64,000 nucleotides of DNA from Pseudotabrizicola sp. (GTDB lineage: Bacteria; Pseudomonadota; Alphaproteobacteria; Rhodobacterales; Rhodobacteraceae). The number at the start of each line of letters is the position of its first letter. Within the stretch, counting starts at the first letter, position 1. The notes beneath the pieces were generated by a model. That model saw nothing but the letters and a program-made list of their open reading frames with translations. It made no database searches and had not been told where the DNA came from. Below are positions 54,478-63,348 of this stretch, one piece after another. Location: assembly GCF_030684215.1 (NCBI RefSeq), contig NZ_JAUXOV010000071.1:1-64000 (forward strand), read 5' to 3'. The position numbers and the translations under genes were made by a program.

Positions 54478-54977
54478 CACCGCTGGATCTGATGGTCACC
54501 CGACAGGGCGCGTGGTTTATGGGGCGTCATTTCCCCTGCTCGGTTGGACGCGGCGGCATTGTGCCCGCGCGCGCCAAGCGTGAAGGCGATGGGGCCACAC
54601 CTGCGGGGGTGCATCGGTTTGTGGGCATGCTCTATCATCCCGCCCGCCTGACCCCACCGGCCGATTGGGCCCTGCCCACCGCCCCTGCCGACCGCTGGTC
54701 GGACGACAGCGCGGACCCCGACTATAACCTGATGGTCCGCCTGCCCCATGCATTCAGCCATGAGCGGTTGCAACGGCCCGACCCGCTGTATGATCTGATC
54801 ATGATCACCGACTGGAACTGGCCGCAGGCTGAACCGGGGCGCGGATCTGCTATTTTTGTGCATACTTGGCGCAGCCCGCGCTTTCCCACGGCAGGCTGTG
54901 TGGCCTTTGCGCGGGCTGATCTGCTGTGGATCGCCGCGCGGATACGGCATCAGAGCCGCTTGATCATCCGCGTCTAA
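54474..54977 (+). CDS. L,D-transpeptidase (YkuD) family protein
   Basis: A 167-aa protein with the YkuD catalytic pattern near the C-terminus: AIFVHTWRSPRFPTAGCVAF, containing the His and the nucleophile Cys in the T-x-G-C-V form. RHFPCSVGRGGIVPARAKRE and GDGATPAGVHRFVGML are also typical. It has no signal peptide and no LysM domain, unlike classical peptidoglycan cross-linkers, so its site of action is unclear. It starts with GTG that overlaps the ribA TGA, giving coupled translation with a vitamin gene of unrelated role. Confidence 0.85.
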   Translation: MTPLDLMVTRQGAWFMGRHFPCSVGRGGIVPARAKREGDGATPAGVHRFVGMLYHPARLTPPADWALPTAPADRWSDDSADPDYNLMVRLPHAFSHERLQRPDPLYDLIMITDWNWPQAEPGRGSAIFVHTWRSPRFPTAGCVAFARADLLWIAARIRHQSRLIIRV

Positions 54978-55038
54978 AGCTCTTTCCAAACCGCTTTGGA
55001 TTGCCTAGTCTGCCGTCACGAACAGTGGGAGGACGACG

Positions 55039-56925
55039 ATGGCCAAAGCAACCGCAACGGCGGATGACGAGATTTTCGCGCTGCGGCTGGAACGGTCTGC
55101 CCCCGATATTTGGCCCATGCTCGACGCGCTTTATGGCCGCCACCCCGCCTTTGACGCTTTTCGCGCTAACCTATTGAAGACACTAAAAAAGGCTTGGGAT
55201 GCCCGGCCCGTCGATCTGAAACGGCTGGACCTGAAGCGCGACCTTGAACCCGATTGGTTCCAGCGCCCGGATATGGCGGGATATGTGTTCTACATCGACC
55301 GTTTCGCGGGGAACTTGCGCGGGGTGCTGGACAAGCTGGATTACTTGACCGATCTGGGCATCACCTATATTCACTTCATGCCCTGCCTGAAGCCACGCCC
55401 CGGTGACAGTGACGGCGGCTATTCGGTGATGGATTACCGTCAGATCAACCCAGCCTATGGCACGATGGCAGAGTTTGAACAGGTGACTGCCGCATTGCGG
55501 GCGCGAGGCATGTCGGCTTGTATTGATCTGGTGCTGAATCACACGGCCAAAGAACATGCTTGGGCAAAAAAGGCCGCAAAGGGCGATGCGCGCTATCAGG
55601 ATTACTACCTGATGTTTGACACGCCCGAGATGCCTGACCGCTATTCCGAAACACTGGTCGAGGTGTTTCCCGACAATGCGCCGGGAAATTTCACCCATTA
55701 CCCCGACCTTGGCAAATGGATCTGGACCACGTTCAACGAACACCAGTGGGATCTGAACTGGGCCAATCCGCAGGTGTTTCTGGAAATCGTCGAGATCATG
55801 CTGCATCTGGCCAATCGCGGTGTCGATGTGCTGCGGCTGGATGCGGTGGCCTTCATGTGGAAGCGGCTTGGCACGCGCTGTCAGTCAGAGCCAGAGGTGC
55901 ATATGCTGCTTCAGGCCCTGCGCGCGTGCAGTCGCATTGCGGCCCCGGCGGTGATTCATCTGGAGGAGGCAATCGTCGCCCCGTCCGAAATGCTGCCCTA
56001 TCTCGGGCGCGGGCAACATGATGGCAAGGAAGGAAACCTTGCTTATCACAACAGCCTGATGGTGCAATTCTGGGGGGCACTGGCCACGCGCGATACGCGG
56101 TTGATGGGGCATGTCCTGTCAACCCATTTCCCCGAAACCCTGCGCAATGCGACCTATGCCACCTATATCCGCTGCCATGATGATATCGGCTGGGCGGTGA
56201 CGGATGAGGACGCAGCAGCGGTCGGCATGTCTGGCCCGGCGCATCGGGGGTTCTTGTCCGAGTTTTATGAGGGCGGGTTTCCCGGCTCATTCGCCACGGG
56301 CGCGCTGTTTCAGGTGAATGAGGCGACGGGCGATAAACGGATTTCGGGCAGCTTTGCCTCGCTCGCCGGGTTGGAGCAGGCGCAGAAACTGGGCGATGTG
56401 GCAGGGGTGGAAATGGCGGTGCAGCGGATGCTGCTGGGCCATGCGCTGATTGCCAGTTTTGGTGGTATCCCCTTGATTTATATGGGGGATGAACTGGCCC
56501 TACCCAATGATTACAGCTATCTGGACACGCCCGAACACGTCCATGACAGCCGCTGGATTCACCGCCCGCGCATGGATTGGCAGGCGGTGGCGCAGCGGCA
56601 CGATGGCACCAGCCCCTCGGCGCAGGTGTTCTGGGGCACGCGGCATATTTTGGCGCGCAGGCGGGCGGTGGCGGGGCTGCATGCTGGCAATGGCACGCGG
56701 GTGGTGTTCCCCGATGCGGGCGGCGTATTTGCCTTTCAGCGGCTGGCACCAACCGGAGTGGTGCTTTGCCTGTTCAACTTTACCGAACATTGGCAGCATA
56801 TTTCCGAAGATTGGGCGCGCGCACAAGGGGTTAGCCTGATGCACGACGCGCTGTCGGATCATCCGGTTGAAACGCATCATGGGGCCGTGGCCTTACCGCC
56901 CTATGCGCGGGTGTGGATGGTCTGA
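55039..56925 (+). CDS. Amylosucrase (GH13 subfamily 4)
   Basis: A 628-aa GH13 enzyme matching amylosucrase in length (about 630) and motif order. It uses sucrose to lengthen alpha-1,4-glucan. An N-terminal helical part (1-85) leads to the barrel with YVFYIDRFAGNLRGVLDKLD, GYSVMDYRQINPAYGT, DLVLNHTAKEH, the nucleophile in DVLRLDAVAFMWKRLGT (Asp268), the acid/base in HLEEAIVAPSEM (Glu310) and RCHDDIGWAVTDED. No signal peptide, as in other amylosucrases. The ATG at 55039 follows GGGAGG. Its TGA is immediately followed by the stop of the opposing gene. No sucrose uptake genes lie nearby. Confidence 0.92.
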   Translation: MAKATATADDEIFALRLERSAPDIWPMLDALYGRHPAFDAFRANLLKTLKKAWDARPVDLKRLDLKRDLEPDWFQRPDMAGYVFYIDRFAGNLRGVLDKLDYLTDLGITYIHFMPCLKPRPGDSDGGYSVMDYRQINPAYGTMAEFEQVTAALRARGMSACIDLVLNHTAKEHAWAKKAAKGDARYQDYYLMFDTPEMPDRYSETLVEVFPDNAPGNFTHYPDLGKWIWTTFNEHQWDLNWANPQVFLEIVEIMLHLANRGVDVLRLDAVAFMWKRLGTRCQSEPEVHMLLQALRACSRIAAPAVIHLEEAIVAPSEMLPYLGRGQHDGKEGNLAYHNSLMVQFWGALATRDTRLMGHVLSTHFPETLRNATYATYIRCHDDIGWAVTDEDAAAVGMSGPAHRGFLSEFYEGGFPGSFATGALFQVNEATGDKRISGSFASLAGLEQAQKLGDVAGVEMAVQRMLLGHALIASFGGIPLIYMGDELALPNDYSYLDTPEHVHDSRWIHRPRMDWQAVAQRHDGTSPSAQVFWGTRHILARRRAVAGLHAGNGTRVVFPDAGGVFAFQRLAPTGVVLCLFNFTEHWQHISEDWARAQGVSLMHDALSDHPVETHHGAVALPPYARVWMV

Positions 56926-57579
56926 TCAGCCATAGGTTCGCGCGCCGAAAATCGCGCTGCCAACCCGAATATGGGTGGCCCCATGCGCGATGGCGGTTTC
57001 AAAATCGCTGCTCATGCCCATCGACAGACCGGAAAGGTCGTTGCGGGCGGCGATCTGTGCCAGCAGCTTGAAATGGGGGGCCGCGTCTTCGGCTTCGGGG
57101 GGAATGCACATCAGCCCCTGAACCGGCAGATCCATGGCGCGGCATTGCGCGACAAATGCATCGGTATCATCCGGCAGAATGCCCGCTTTTTGCGGCTCGG
57201 CCCCGGTGTTTACCTGAACGAAAAGCTGCGGGCTGGCCGCTCGCGTCTGCGCCAGTTTTGCCAGCTTTTCCGCCAGCGACATCCGGTCAAGCGTGTGGAT
57301 GGCGTCAAACAGCTCAACGGCCAGCTTGGCCTTGTTGGTTTGCAGCGGGCCGATCATGTGGACTTGCACCGCACCAAAGCGGGCGCGCAGATCGGGCCAT
57401 TTTGCCTGTGCTTCCTGCACATAGTTTTCACCGAACAGACGGTGCCCCTGTTCCAGCACATCAACCACACGGTCCAGCGGCTGCACTTTTGACACGGCGA
57501 TCAACTGAACCGACCCCGGCGCGCGGTTTTGCGCGGCGCAGGCTGTCGTCAGACGGGACTGGATAGCGGCAAGTGACAT
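56926..57579 (-). CDS. YggS/PLPBP family pyridoxal-phosphate-binding protein
   Basis: A 217-aa member of the PLP homeostasis protein family. It has the PLP-Lys in LIAVSKVQPLDRV, GENYVQEAQAKW, HMIGPLQTNKAKLAVELFD, VNTGAEPQKAGILPDD, LMCIPPEAED, SMGMSSDFETAIAHGATHIR and VGSAIFGAR. It binds vitamin B6 without enzyme activity and affects amino-acid balance. The start at 57579 (MSLAAIQSR) fits the family; the longer frame is unlikely. Confidence 0.93.
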   Translation of the reverse strand: MSLAAIQSRLTTACAAQNRAPGSVQLIAVSKVQPLDRVVDVLEQGHRLFGENYVQEAQAKWPDLRARFGAVQVHMIGPLQTNKAKLAVELFDAIHTLDRMSLAEKLAKLAQTRAASPQLFVQVNTGAEPQKAGILPDDTDAFVAQCRAMDLPVQGLMCIPPEAEDAAPHFKLLAQIAARNDLSGLSMGMSSDFETAIAHGATHIRVGSAIFGARTYG

Positions 57580-57621
57580 GGAAACCCCTGGATTGATGCT
57601 GCATCCCCATAGCACAAAAGA

Positions 57622-57648
57622 AAAGAGCGGGCACGAGGCCCGCTCTTT
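57622..57648 (-). terminator. Terminator downstream of the porin gene
   Basis: An 11-bp perfect stem (aaagagcgggc with gcccgctcttt) around acgag, followed on the minus strand by TTCTTTTG. It starts 22 bases after the porin stop. Confidence 0.9.
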
Positions 57649-57670
57649 CCGTCGCAATGATCTGTTAAGA

Positions 57671-58612
57671 TCAGAACGAGAACTTGATGCCGAGGTCGGC
57701 GCGGATTTTCGAGCCTGCTACGTTGTTGTCAACTATGCCGCCCGAAAGGGTTGCGCCGCCGCCGAGAGCGTAGTCAGCACCGATGCCGTAGCCAGTTGCG
57801 CTAGCACCACCAATTTCGGTTTTCTTCACGTAGCCTTTAACGGTCAGAGCGTCGACTTTGTGGGTCACGCCGATACCGTAGTGCTTCAGACTGGCGAGCG
57901 TGCCCGAACCGTCGCCGTAGAAAGCTTTGACGGTGGTCGTGCCGAATGTGGCTTCGCCGCCAACGATCAGGTGCTTGGCGGAAGGGCCAGCGGTCGGATC
58001 AGCAACTTCGTAACCCAGCGAGACCGAGTAGCCATCAACGGCATACTTCACACCAACCGAGTAAGCTTGCACGCCGTCAACTGCAGCGTAGATGCCACCA
58101 GCGTTGGTTGCGCCATCGTTCATGCCCAAGGCAAAAGTCAGGCCACCGGTCGAATAGGTGTACAGAGCGCCTGGGTTGGTTGCCGAGGGGTAGAATGCGC
58201 CGTCACCGGTCAGGAACAAGGTGTCATTGTCGGAAGCATTCAGGGCAAGACCGCCGCTCAGATCCTGGAAACCAACTTCTGGCAGGTTGCCAACAACTTC
58301 TTCAGCAGCACCAACCACGTCACCCATGGTCAGCTTGCCGAAAGCGCCCGAGATGAACACGGAACCAGCAGAACCGTTCGAAGCAGGACCAGCGTCATGC
58401 ACGCCGAATTCACCACCGAATGCCAGACCCGAGTCGGTTTCGCCCGACATCGAGATCGTGGCGCGAACACGGCTGGAGAATTGCAGTTTGTTTGAAACAG
58501 CGTCACCGTTATAAACAACACCCATACGTGCGTTGCCCGACAGTTTCACTTCAGCAGCGGCGACGGTGGCGGTCATTGCCAGAACGGTCGTCGCGAGAAG
58601 AACTTTTTTCAT
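57671..58612 (-). CDS. Rhodobacter-type outer-membrane porin
   Basis: A 313-aa porin with a cleaved signal peptide (KKVLLATTVLAMTATVAAA, cut before EVKLSGNA). The mature chain is an antiparallel beta-barrel with the pattern of alternating hydrophobic and polar residues, conserved blocks MGVVYNGDAVSNKLQFSSR and SKIRADLGIKFSF as the last strand ending in Phe. Related to the 16-stranded porin of R. capsulatus. The start at 58612 was chosen at the signal peptide; a good terminator lies downstream. Highly expressed, which explains the strong promoter-like AT-rich leader. Confidence 0.92.
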   Translation of the reverse strand: MKKVLLATTVLAMTATVAAAEVKLSGNARMGVVYNGDAVSNKLQFSSRVRATISMSGETDSGLAFGGEFGVHDAGPASNGSAGSVFISGAFGKLTMGDVVGAAEEVVGNLPEVGFQDLSGGLALNASDNDTLFLTGDGAFYPSATNPGALYTYSTGGLTFALGMNDGATNAGGIYAAVDGVQAYSVGVKYAVDGYSVSLGYEVADPTAGPSAKHLIVGGEATFGTTTVKAFYGDGSGTLASLKHYGIGVTHKVDALTVKGYVKKTEIGGASATGYGIGADYALGGGATLSGGIVDNNVAGSKIRADLGIKFSF

Positions 58613-58881
58613 GTTATTCCCTCTTTCCTCAAGGTAAGCCCGCCGCAGGGGAATCCGCAGTCGGAATGATCGTGTTTTCCACCCAGACCCGCCTGATTGC
58701 AACGAAGACCGTATCTGCCGCCAAAAACCAAGGATGCGTGGTGCAGCAATGCCACAGATCGGTGACAGGCGGGGCGCGCCACACCTAATACAAGCCAGCC
58801 AGTCAGATGGCGGCTGTGAAAAGCCTTGGCACGCCCCAAGGCCTAGGCTAGACACCATCTAAAGAGATTGCGGGGGTGCAG

Positions 58882-59436
58882 ATGTTCTTTCACCGTCTGG
58901 CACGGGTTGTCATTTTGACCGGACTTGTCGGCGGGCTTTCAGCCTGCGGAAGCGGATTTGCCAGCGGCGACAGTGGCCTGTTCCGCCGGAACGCGCCCGG
59001 TATTCCCAGCGAACGCCAGCTTGACCAGAAAGCGCGCGCCGATGCCCAGCGTGAGGCGCTGGCCCGCGCATCTGGCGCAGATGAGCCAAGGTCGACCATC
59101 TGGGATCTGTTCGGCAACCGCGATGACCCGAACACGACGGTCGAGGTGAACAAATACCTGTGGCAGGCCAGCCTTGAAGTTCTGAACTTCCTTCCGATTG
59201 AATCTGTGGACCCGTTCACGGGCGTTATCTCGACCGGGTATGGCACGCCTCCGGGCGGTGGCCGCGCCTATCGCGCGACAGTTTATGTGCAAGACCCGGC
59301 GCTGGATGCCCGGTCGCTGCGTGTGGCCCTGCAAACGCGGGGCGGCGGCGCTGTTTCCGCAGAAACCGCGCGGTCGATCGAAGACGCGATCCTGACCCGC
59401 GCCCGGCAACTGCGCATCCGCGACAGCAAGCTGTAA
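58882..59436 (+). CDS. DUF3576 lipoprotein
   Basis: A 184-aa lipoprotein: signal with lipobox LSAC (VGGLSACGSGFASG), then QLDQKARADAQREAL and the DUF3576 core TIWDLFGNRDDPNTTVEVNK, YLWQASLEVLNFLP, VISTGYGTPPGG and RIRDSKL end. The family is found next to leuS in Rhodobacterales. ATG 58882 preferred; GTG 58876 is possible. Function unknown, location periplasm or outer membrane by lipobox. Confidence 0.88.
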   Translation: MFFHRLARVVILTGLVGGLSACGSGFASGDSGLFRRNAPGIPSERQLDQKARADAQREALARASGADEPRSTIWDLFGNRDDPNTTVEVNKYLWQASLEVLNFLPIESVDPFTGVISTGYGTPPGGGRAYRATVYVQDPALDARSLRVALQTRGGGAVSAETARSIEDAILTRARQLRIRDSKL

Positions 59437-59463
59437 GCTGTACACAGGCATCAAAGGCATATG

Positions 59464-59483
59464 CGGGGCGCTTCGGTGCCCCG
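59464..59483 (+). terminator. Terminator after the DUF3576 gene
   Basis: cggggcgc and gtgccccg pair (one G-T) around a UUCG tetraloop, followed by tttgttttttt. Strong intrinsic terminator 28 bp past the stop. Confidence 0.9.
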
Positions 59484-59605
59484 TTTGTTTTTTTGCGATC
59501 ACGACCGCGTGATCTGTCGGGTTGCGCGAAACTTATCACCAGTCTCGACTCGTTCCCCAGATGTCGGCGGCCAATGACGGCCAGCCATCACCCGGAGGAA
59601 GCCCT

Positions 59606-60145
59606 ATGAAATTGTCCCTTGCCGCCCTGCTGCTTACCCTTGCCACCCCGGCGCTTGCCGAGAACCCGATGGTTGGCGGTGCGCCGATGCTCGAGTCGAA
59701 GAATATCATTGAAAACGCGGTAAACTCTGCCGACCACACCACTTTGGTTGCAGCTGTGCAGGCCGCTGATCTGGTGGATGCGCTGCAAGGCCCCGGCCCG
59801 TTCACCGTGTTTGCGCCCGTGAACGCTGCCTTTGCCGCCCTGCCCGCCGGCACCGTTGACACGCTGTTGATGCCGGAAAACAAGCCGATGCTGACCAAGA
59901 TCCTGACCGCGCATGTGGTGTCGGGCAATCTGTCGGGTGCCGAAATCATGCGCCGCGCCAAGGCATCGAAAGACCGCTACTTCCACATGCAAACCCTGTC
60001 GGGCGATGCGCTGTCCGCCACCGTGCGTGGCAACAAACTGTATATCATTGATGAATCGGGCAATGCGTCGCAAGTAACCATCGGCGACGTGAACCAGTCG
60101 AACGGCGTGATTCATGTGGTGAACAAGGTGCTGTTGCCCAAGTAA
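59606..60145 (+). CDS. Fasciclin-domain secreted protein
   Basis: A 179-aa exported protein with a signal peptide (LSLAALLLTLATPALA) and one FAS1 domain: NIIENAVNSADHTTLVAAV, PGPFTVFAPVNAAFAALPAG, LTKILTAHVVSGNLSGAEIM, and the H2 motif NGVIHVVNKVLLP. FAS1 domains mediate adhesion; in Rhodobacteraceae these genes lie ahead of leuS. AGGAAG precedes ATG 59606. Confidence 0.94.
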   Translation: MKLSLAALLLTLATPALAENPMVGGAPMLESKNIIENAVNSADHTTLVAAVQAADLVDALQGPGPFTVFAPVNAAFAALPAGTVDTLLMPENKPMLTKILTAHVVSGNLSGAEIMRRAKASKDRYFHMQTLSGDALSATVRGNKLYIIDESGNASQVTIGDVNQSNGVIHVVNKVLLPK

Positions 60146-60194
60146 ATGATCCTGTGCCCTGTTATATCTGTGGGGTGAGTGTTTGCGTGTGTGT

Positions 60195-60225
60195 CGGGCG
60201 GCCGGTCGATCAGACCCGCCGCCCG
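60195..60225 (+). terminator. Terminator after the fasciclin gene
   Basis: cgggcggc with gccgcccg closes an inner ggtc/gacc stem, followed by tttgcctttgg. About 50 bp past the stop codon and 85 bp ahead of leuS. Confidence 0.75.
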
Positions 60226-60311
60226 TTTGCCTTTGGTGCAAGACTTGCCTGACCACTGGACCTTTTGCCCCGCATCGGTGTAACTCCGCGCATCACCCGG
60301 AGGTCTTTGTC

Positions 60312-62876
60312 ATGTTGCGCTACGAACCCGCCCAGATCGAACCCAAATGGCAAGCCGCCTGGGATGAGGCACAGGCCTTTCTGGCACGGCGCGATCCGGC
60401 CAAGCCGAAGTATTATGTGCTGGAGATGTTCCCCTATCCGTCGGGGCGCATCCACATGGGCCATGTGCGCAACTATACCATGGGCGATGTGGTGGCGCGG
60501 TATAAGTCAGCGCAGGGGTTTTCGGTACTGCATCCAATGGGTTGGGATGCATTCGGGATGCCTGCCGAGAATGCGGCGATGGAACGCGGCGGCCACCCGA
60601 AGGACTGGACCTATAGCAACATTGCCGACATGCGTGGCCAGATGATGCCGCTGGGTCTGTCGATTGACTGGACCCGCGAATTCGCCACCTGTGATCCGGA
60701 ATATTACGGCCAGCAACAGGCGATGTTCATCGACATGCTCAGCGCCGGGCTGGTCTACCGCAAGAATGCCGTGGTGAACTGGGACCCGGTCGATATGACC
60801 GTGCTGGCCAATGAACAGGTGATCGACGGCAAGGGCTGGCGGTCTGGGGCTGCGGTTGAACGGCGCGAACTGACACAGTGGTTTTTCAAGATCTCTGACT
60901 ATTCCGAGGAACTGCTGTCGGCGCTGGACGGCCTGACGCACTGGCCCGAAAAGGTGCGCCTGATGCAGGCGAATTGGATCGGGCGGTCGCGCGGGCTGCA
61001 ATTTGCCTTTGATACAGTAAGCGCGCCTGAGGGGTTTGAACGGCTGGAGGTGTACACAACCCGGCCCGACACGCTTATGGGGGCAAGTTTTGCGGCGATC
61101 TCCGCCGATCATCCTTTGGCCAAGGCCCTGGAATCCGATCCGAAAGTGGCGGCTTTCGTGGCAGAATGTCGCCGGGGTGGCACCTCGGCCGAAGAGGTCG
61201 AGACGGCAGAAAAGATCGGCTATGATACCGGTATCCGTGTCAAGCATCCGCTGAACCCAGATTGGGAATTGCCGGTCTGGATCGCGAATTTCATCCTGAT
61301 GGATTACGGCACCGGGGCAATCTTCGGCTGCCCGGCGCATGACCAGCGCGATTTTGACTTTGCGACCAAGTATGACCTGCCGATCAGTGCTGTGTTTCTG
61401 CCCGAAGAACGTGGCGAGGCAAGCGATGAGACCTTGGCCGAAGCGTTTGTGCCGATGAAATCAGAGCGCGTGCGCTATGTGCGTGGCTTTGCCGGGGATG
61501 GCCTGCAAACTGGCGACGCGGCAGTCGCCGCCGCGATTTCTCACGCTGAAGCAAATGGTTACGGCACCGGCGTCACCAAGTTCCGACTGCGTGACTGGGG
61601 CGTATCACGTCAGCGCTATTGGGGCTGCCCGATTCCGGTGGTTCATTGTGAGACCTGCGGCGTGGTGCCCGAGGCCAAGGAAAACCTGCCGATCCGCCTG
61701 CCCGATGACGTCAGTTTCGACGTGCCCGGCAACCCACTGGACCGTCACCCGACGTGGCGCAACTGCACTTGCCCGAAATGCGGCGCGGCGGCCCGGCGCG
61801 AAACCGATACCATGGATACCTTTGTCGATTCGTCCTGGTATTACGCCCGCTTCACCGCCCCACGCGCGGCAACGCCCACTTCGATGCCGGATGCCGACTA
61901 TTGGATGAATGTTGACCAATACATCGGCGGGATCGAGCACGCGATTCTTCACCTGCTGTATTCGCGCTTCTTTGCCCGCGCGATGGCCAAGACCGGGCAT
62001 CTGCCTGAGTCAGCGATTGAACCGTTCAATGCCCTGTTCACCCAAGGCATGGTCACGCACGAGATTTACAAAACCACCGACGCCAATGGCCGCCCGGTCT
62101 ATCACCTGCCCGAAGACATTGTGCGCACTGACGCGGGTGCCAGCCTAGCCGACGGCACGGTGGTAGAGGTGATTCCTTCGGCCAAGATGTCGAAATCCAA
62201 GAAGAATGTCGTTGATCCGATGAACATCATCGCGTCCTTCGGGGCCGATACCGCGCGCTGGTTCGTGTTGTCTGACAGCCCGCCAGAGCGGGATGTAGAG
62301 TGGACGTCCTCGGGCGCCGAAGCCGCGTTCAAGCATCTTTCGCGCGTCTGGACACTGTGTTCGCGAATTGGCGAGATGCCTGCCGATCATGTGGGTGAGG
62401 GCGACGACGATCTGCGCCGGGCCACGGCAAAGGCCATCGACGATGTGACCAAGGGAATCGACAGCTTTGCCTTTAACAAGGCGATCGCGGTGCTTTACGG
62501 GTTCACCAATACGCTGGCGCGCGCCAATGCCAGCACAGCCGTGATGAAAGAAGCCATCCGCACATTGGCGCAACTGATGCAGCCCATGGTCCCGCACATC
62601 GCAGAATCGGTCTGGGCCTATCAGGGTGGCCAAGGGCTGTGCTGCCAGGCAACCTGGCCAAAAGCAGACCCTGCGCTTCTGGTCGATGATACTGTCATTC
62701 TGCCCATCCAGATCAATGGCAAACGCCGGGCGGAAATCAGCGTGCCAAAGGATATGCCCGGATCAGAGGTTGAAAAGATTGCGCTCGCGAATGAGGATGT
62801 GATCAGGTTCCTTGCCGGTCAGCCGGTAAAGAAAATCATCGTCGTTCCGGGGCGTATCATAAATGTTGTTGCCTAA
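60312..62876 (+). CDS. leuS: Leucyl-tRNA synthetase
   Basis: An 854-aa class I synthetase that charges tRNA-Leu. The HIGH motif is in [24 protein letters not shown] is in [14 protein letters not shown], and the CP1 editing domain has [12 protein letters not shown] and [18 protein letters not shown] zinc-site-like pair of CxxC segments occurs at 540 nt distance in HCETCGVV and CTCPKCGA. The ATG at 60312 was chosen at [14 protein letters not shown]. The lptE start lies inside its last codons (14-bp overlap). Confidence 0.98.
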   Translation: MLRYEPAQIEPKWQAAWDEAQAFLARRDPAKPKYYVLEMFPYPSGRIHMGHVRNYTMGDVVARYKSAQGFSVLHPMGWDAFGMPAENAAMERGGHPKDWTYSNIADMRGQMMPLGLSIDWTREFATCDPEYYGQQQAMFIDMLSAGLVYRKNAVVNWDPVDMTVLANEQVIDGKGWRSGAAVERRELTQWFFKISDYSEELLSALDGLTHWPEKVRLMQANWIGRSRGLQFAFDTVSAPEGFERLEVYTTRPDTLMGASFAAISADHPLAKALESDPKVAAFVAECRRGGTSAEEVETAEKIGYDTGIRVKHPLNPDWELPVWIANFILMDYGTGAIFGCPAHDQRDFDFATKYDLPISAVFLPEERGEASDETLAEAFVPMKSERVRYVRGFAGDGLQTGDAAVAAAISHAEANGYGTGVTKFRLRDWGVSRQRYWGCPIPVVHCETCGVVPEAKENLPIRLPDDVSFDVPGNPLDRHPTWRNCTCPKCGAAARRETDTMDTFVDSSWYYARFTAPRAATPTSMPDADYWMNVDQYIGGIEHAILHLLYSRFFARAMAKTGHLPESAIEPFNALFTQGMVTHEIYKTTDANGRPVYHLPEDIVRTDAGASLADGTVVEVIPSAKMSKSKKNVVDPMNIIASFGADTARWFVLSDSPPERDVEWTSSGAEAAFKHLSRVWTLCSRIGEMPADHVGEGDDDLRRATAKAIDDVTKGIDSFAFNKAIAVLYGFTNTLARANASTAVMKEAIRTLAQLMQPMVPHIAESVWAYQGGQGLCCQATWPKADPALLVDDTVILPIQINGKRRAEISVPKDMPGSEVEKIALANEDVIRFLAGQPVKKIIVVPGRIINVVA

Positions 62877-63348
62877 CCGCCGAACTGTGCTTTTTGCGCC
62901 ACTCGCCCTTGTGGCCTGTGGTTTTGCGCCCGCCTATGGTCCCGGTGGCGTGGCAGAGGGATTGCAAGGCCGGATCAGGGCTGCAGACCCCAAAGACAAG
63001 CTGGGCTTTGATCTGGTCGAACGGCTGGAGGAACGGCTGGGCCGACCTCAGGCGGCCCGCTTTGATCTGGCCTATACCATTGTGACCAAGGCCGAGACGC
63101 TGGGCGTTACCCCCGAAAATGCGATCACCCGCTATCACCTGACCGGATATATCGACTGGACCCTGACCAGCCGCGAATCTGGTCAGCGCGCGACAGGTGG
63201 GCGGGTGCAGGGCTTTGCCGGTTATTCTGCAACCGGCAGCACTGTTGCAGGGCTGACGGCAGAGCAAGACGCGGCCTTTCGGCTGATGCGCATGTTGGCC
63301 GATCAGATTGTCACCCGGTTGATTGCGACATCGGGCACTTGGGCATGA
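62863..63348 (+). CDS. lptE: LPS-assembly lipoprotein LptE
   Basis: A 161-aa lipoprotein with signal and lipobox VACG ([16 protein letters not shown]). The family start [10 protein letters not shown] is followed by [19 protein letters not shown] and [10 protein letters not shown], the usual alpha/beta pattern. It plugs the LptD barrel at the outer membrane. It overlaps leuS by 14 bp and holA by four bases (ATGA), the conserved leuS-lptE-holA order. Confidence 0.94.
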   Translation: MLLPNRRTVLFAPLALVACGFAPAYGPGGVAEGLQGRIRAADPKDKLGFDLVERLEERLGRPQAARFDLAYTIVTKAETLGVTPENAITRYHLTGYIDWTLTSRESGQRATGGRVQGFAGYSATGSTVAGLTAEQDAAFRLMRMLADQIVTRLIATSGTWA

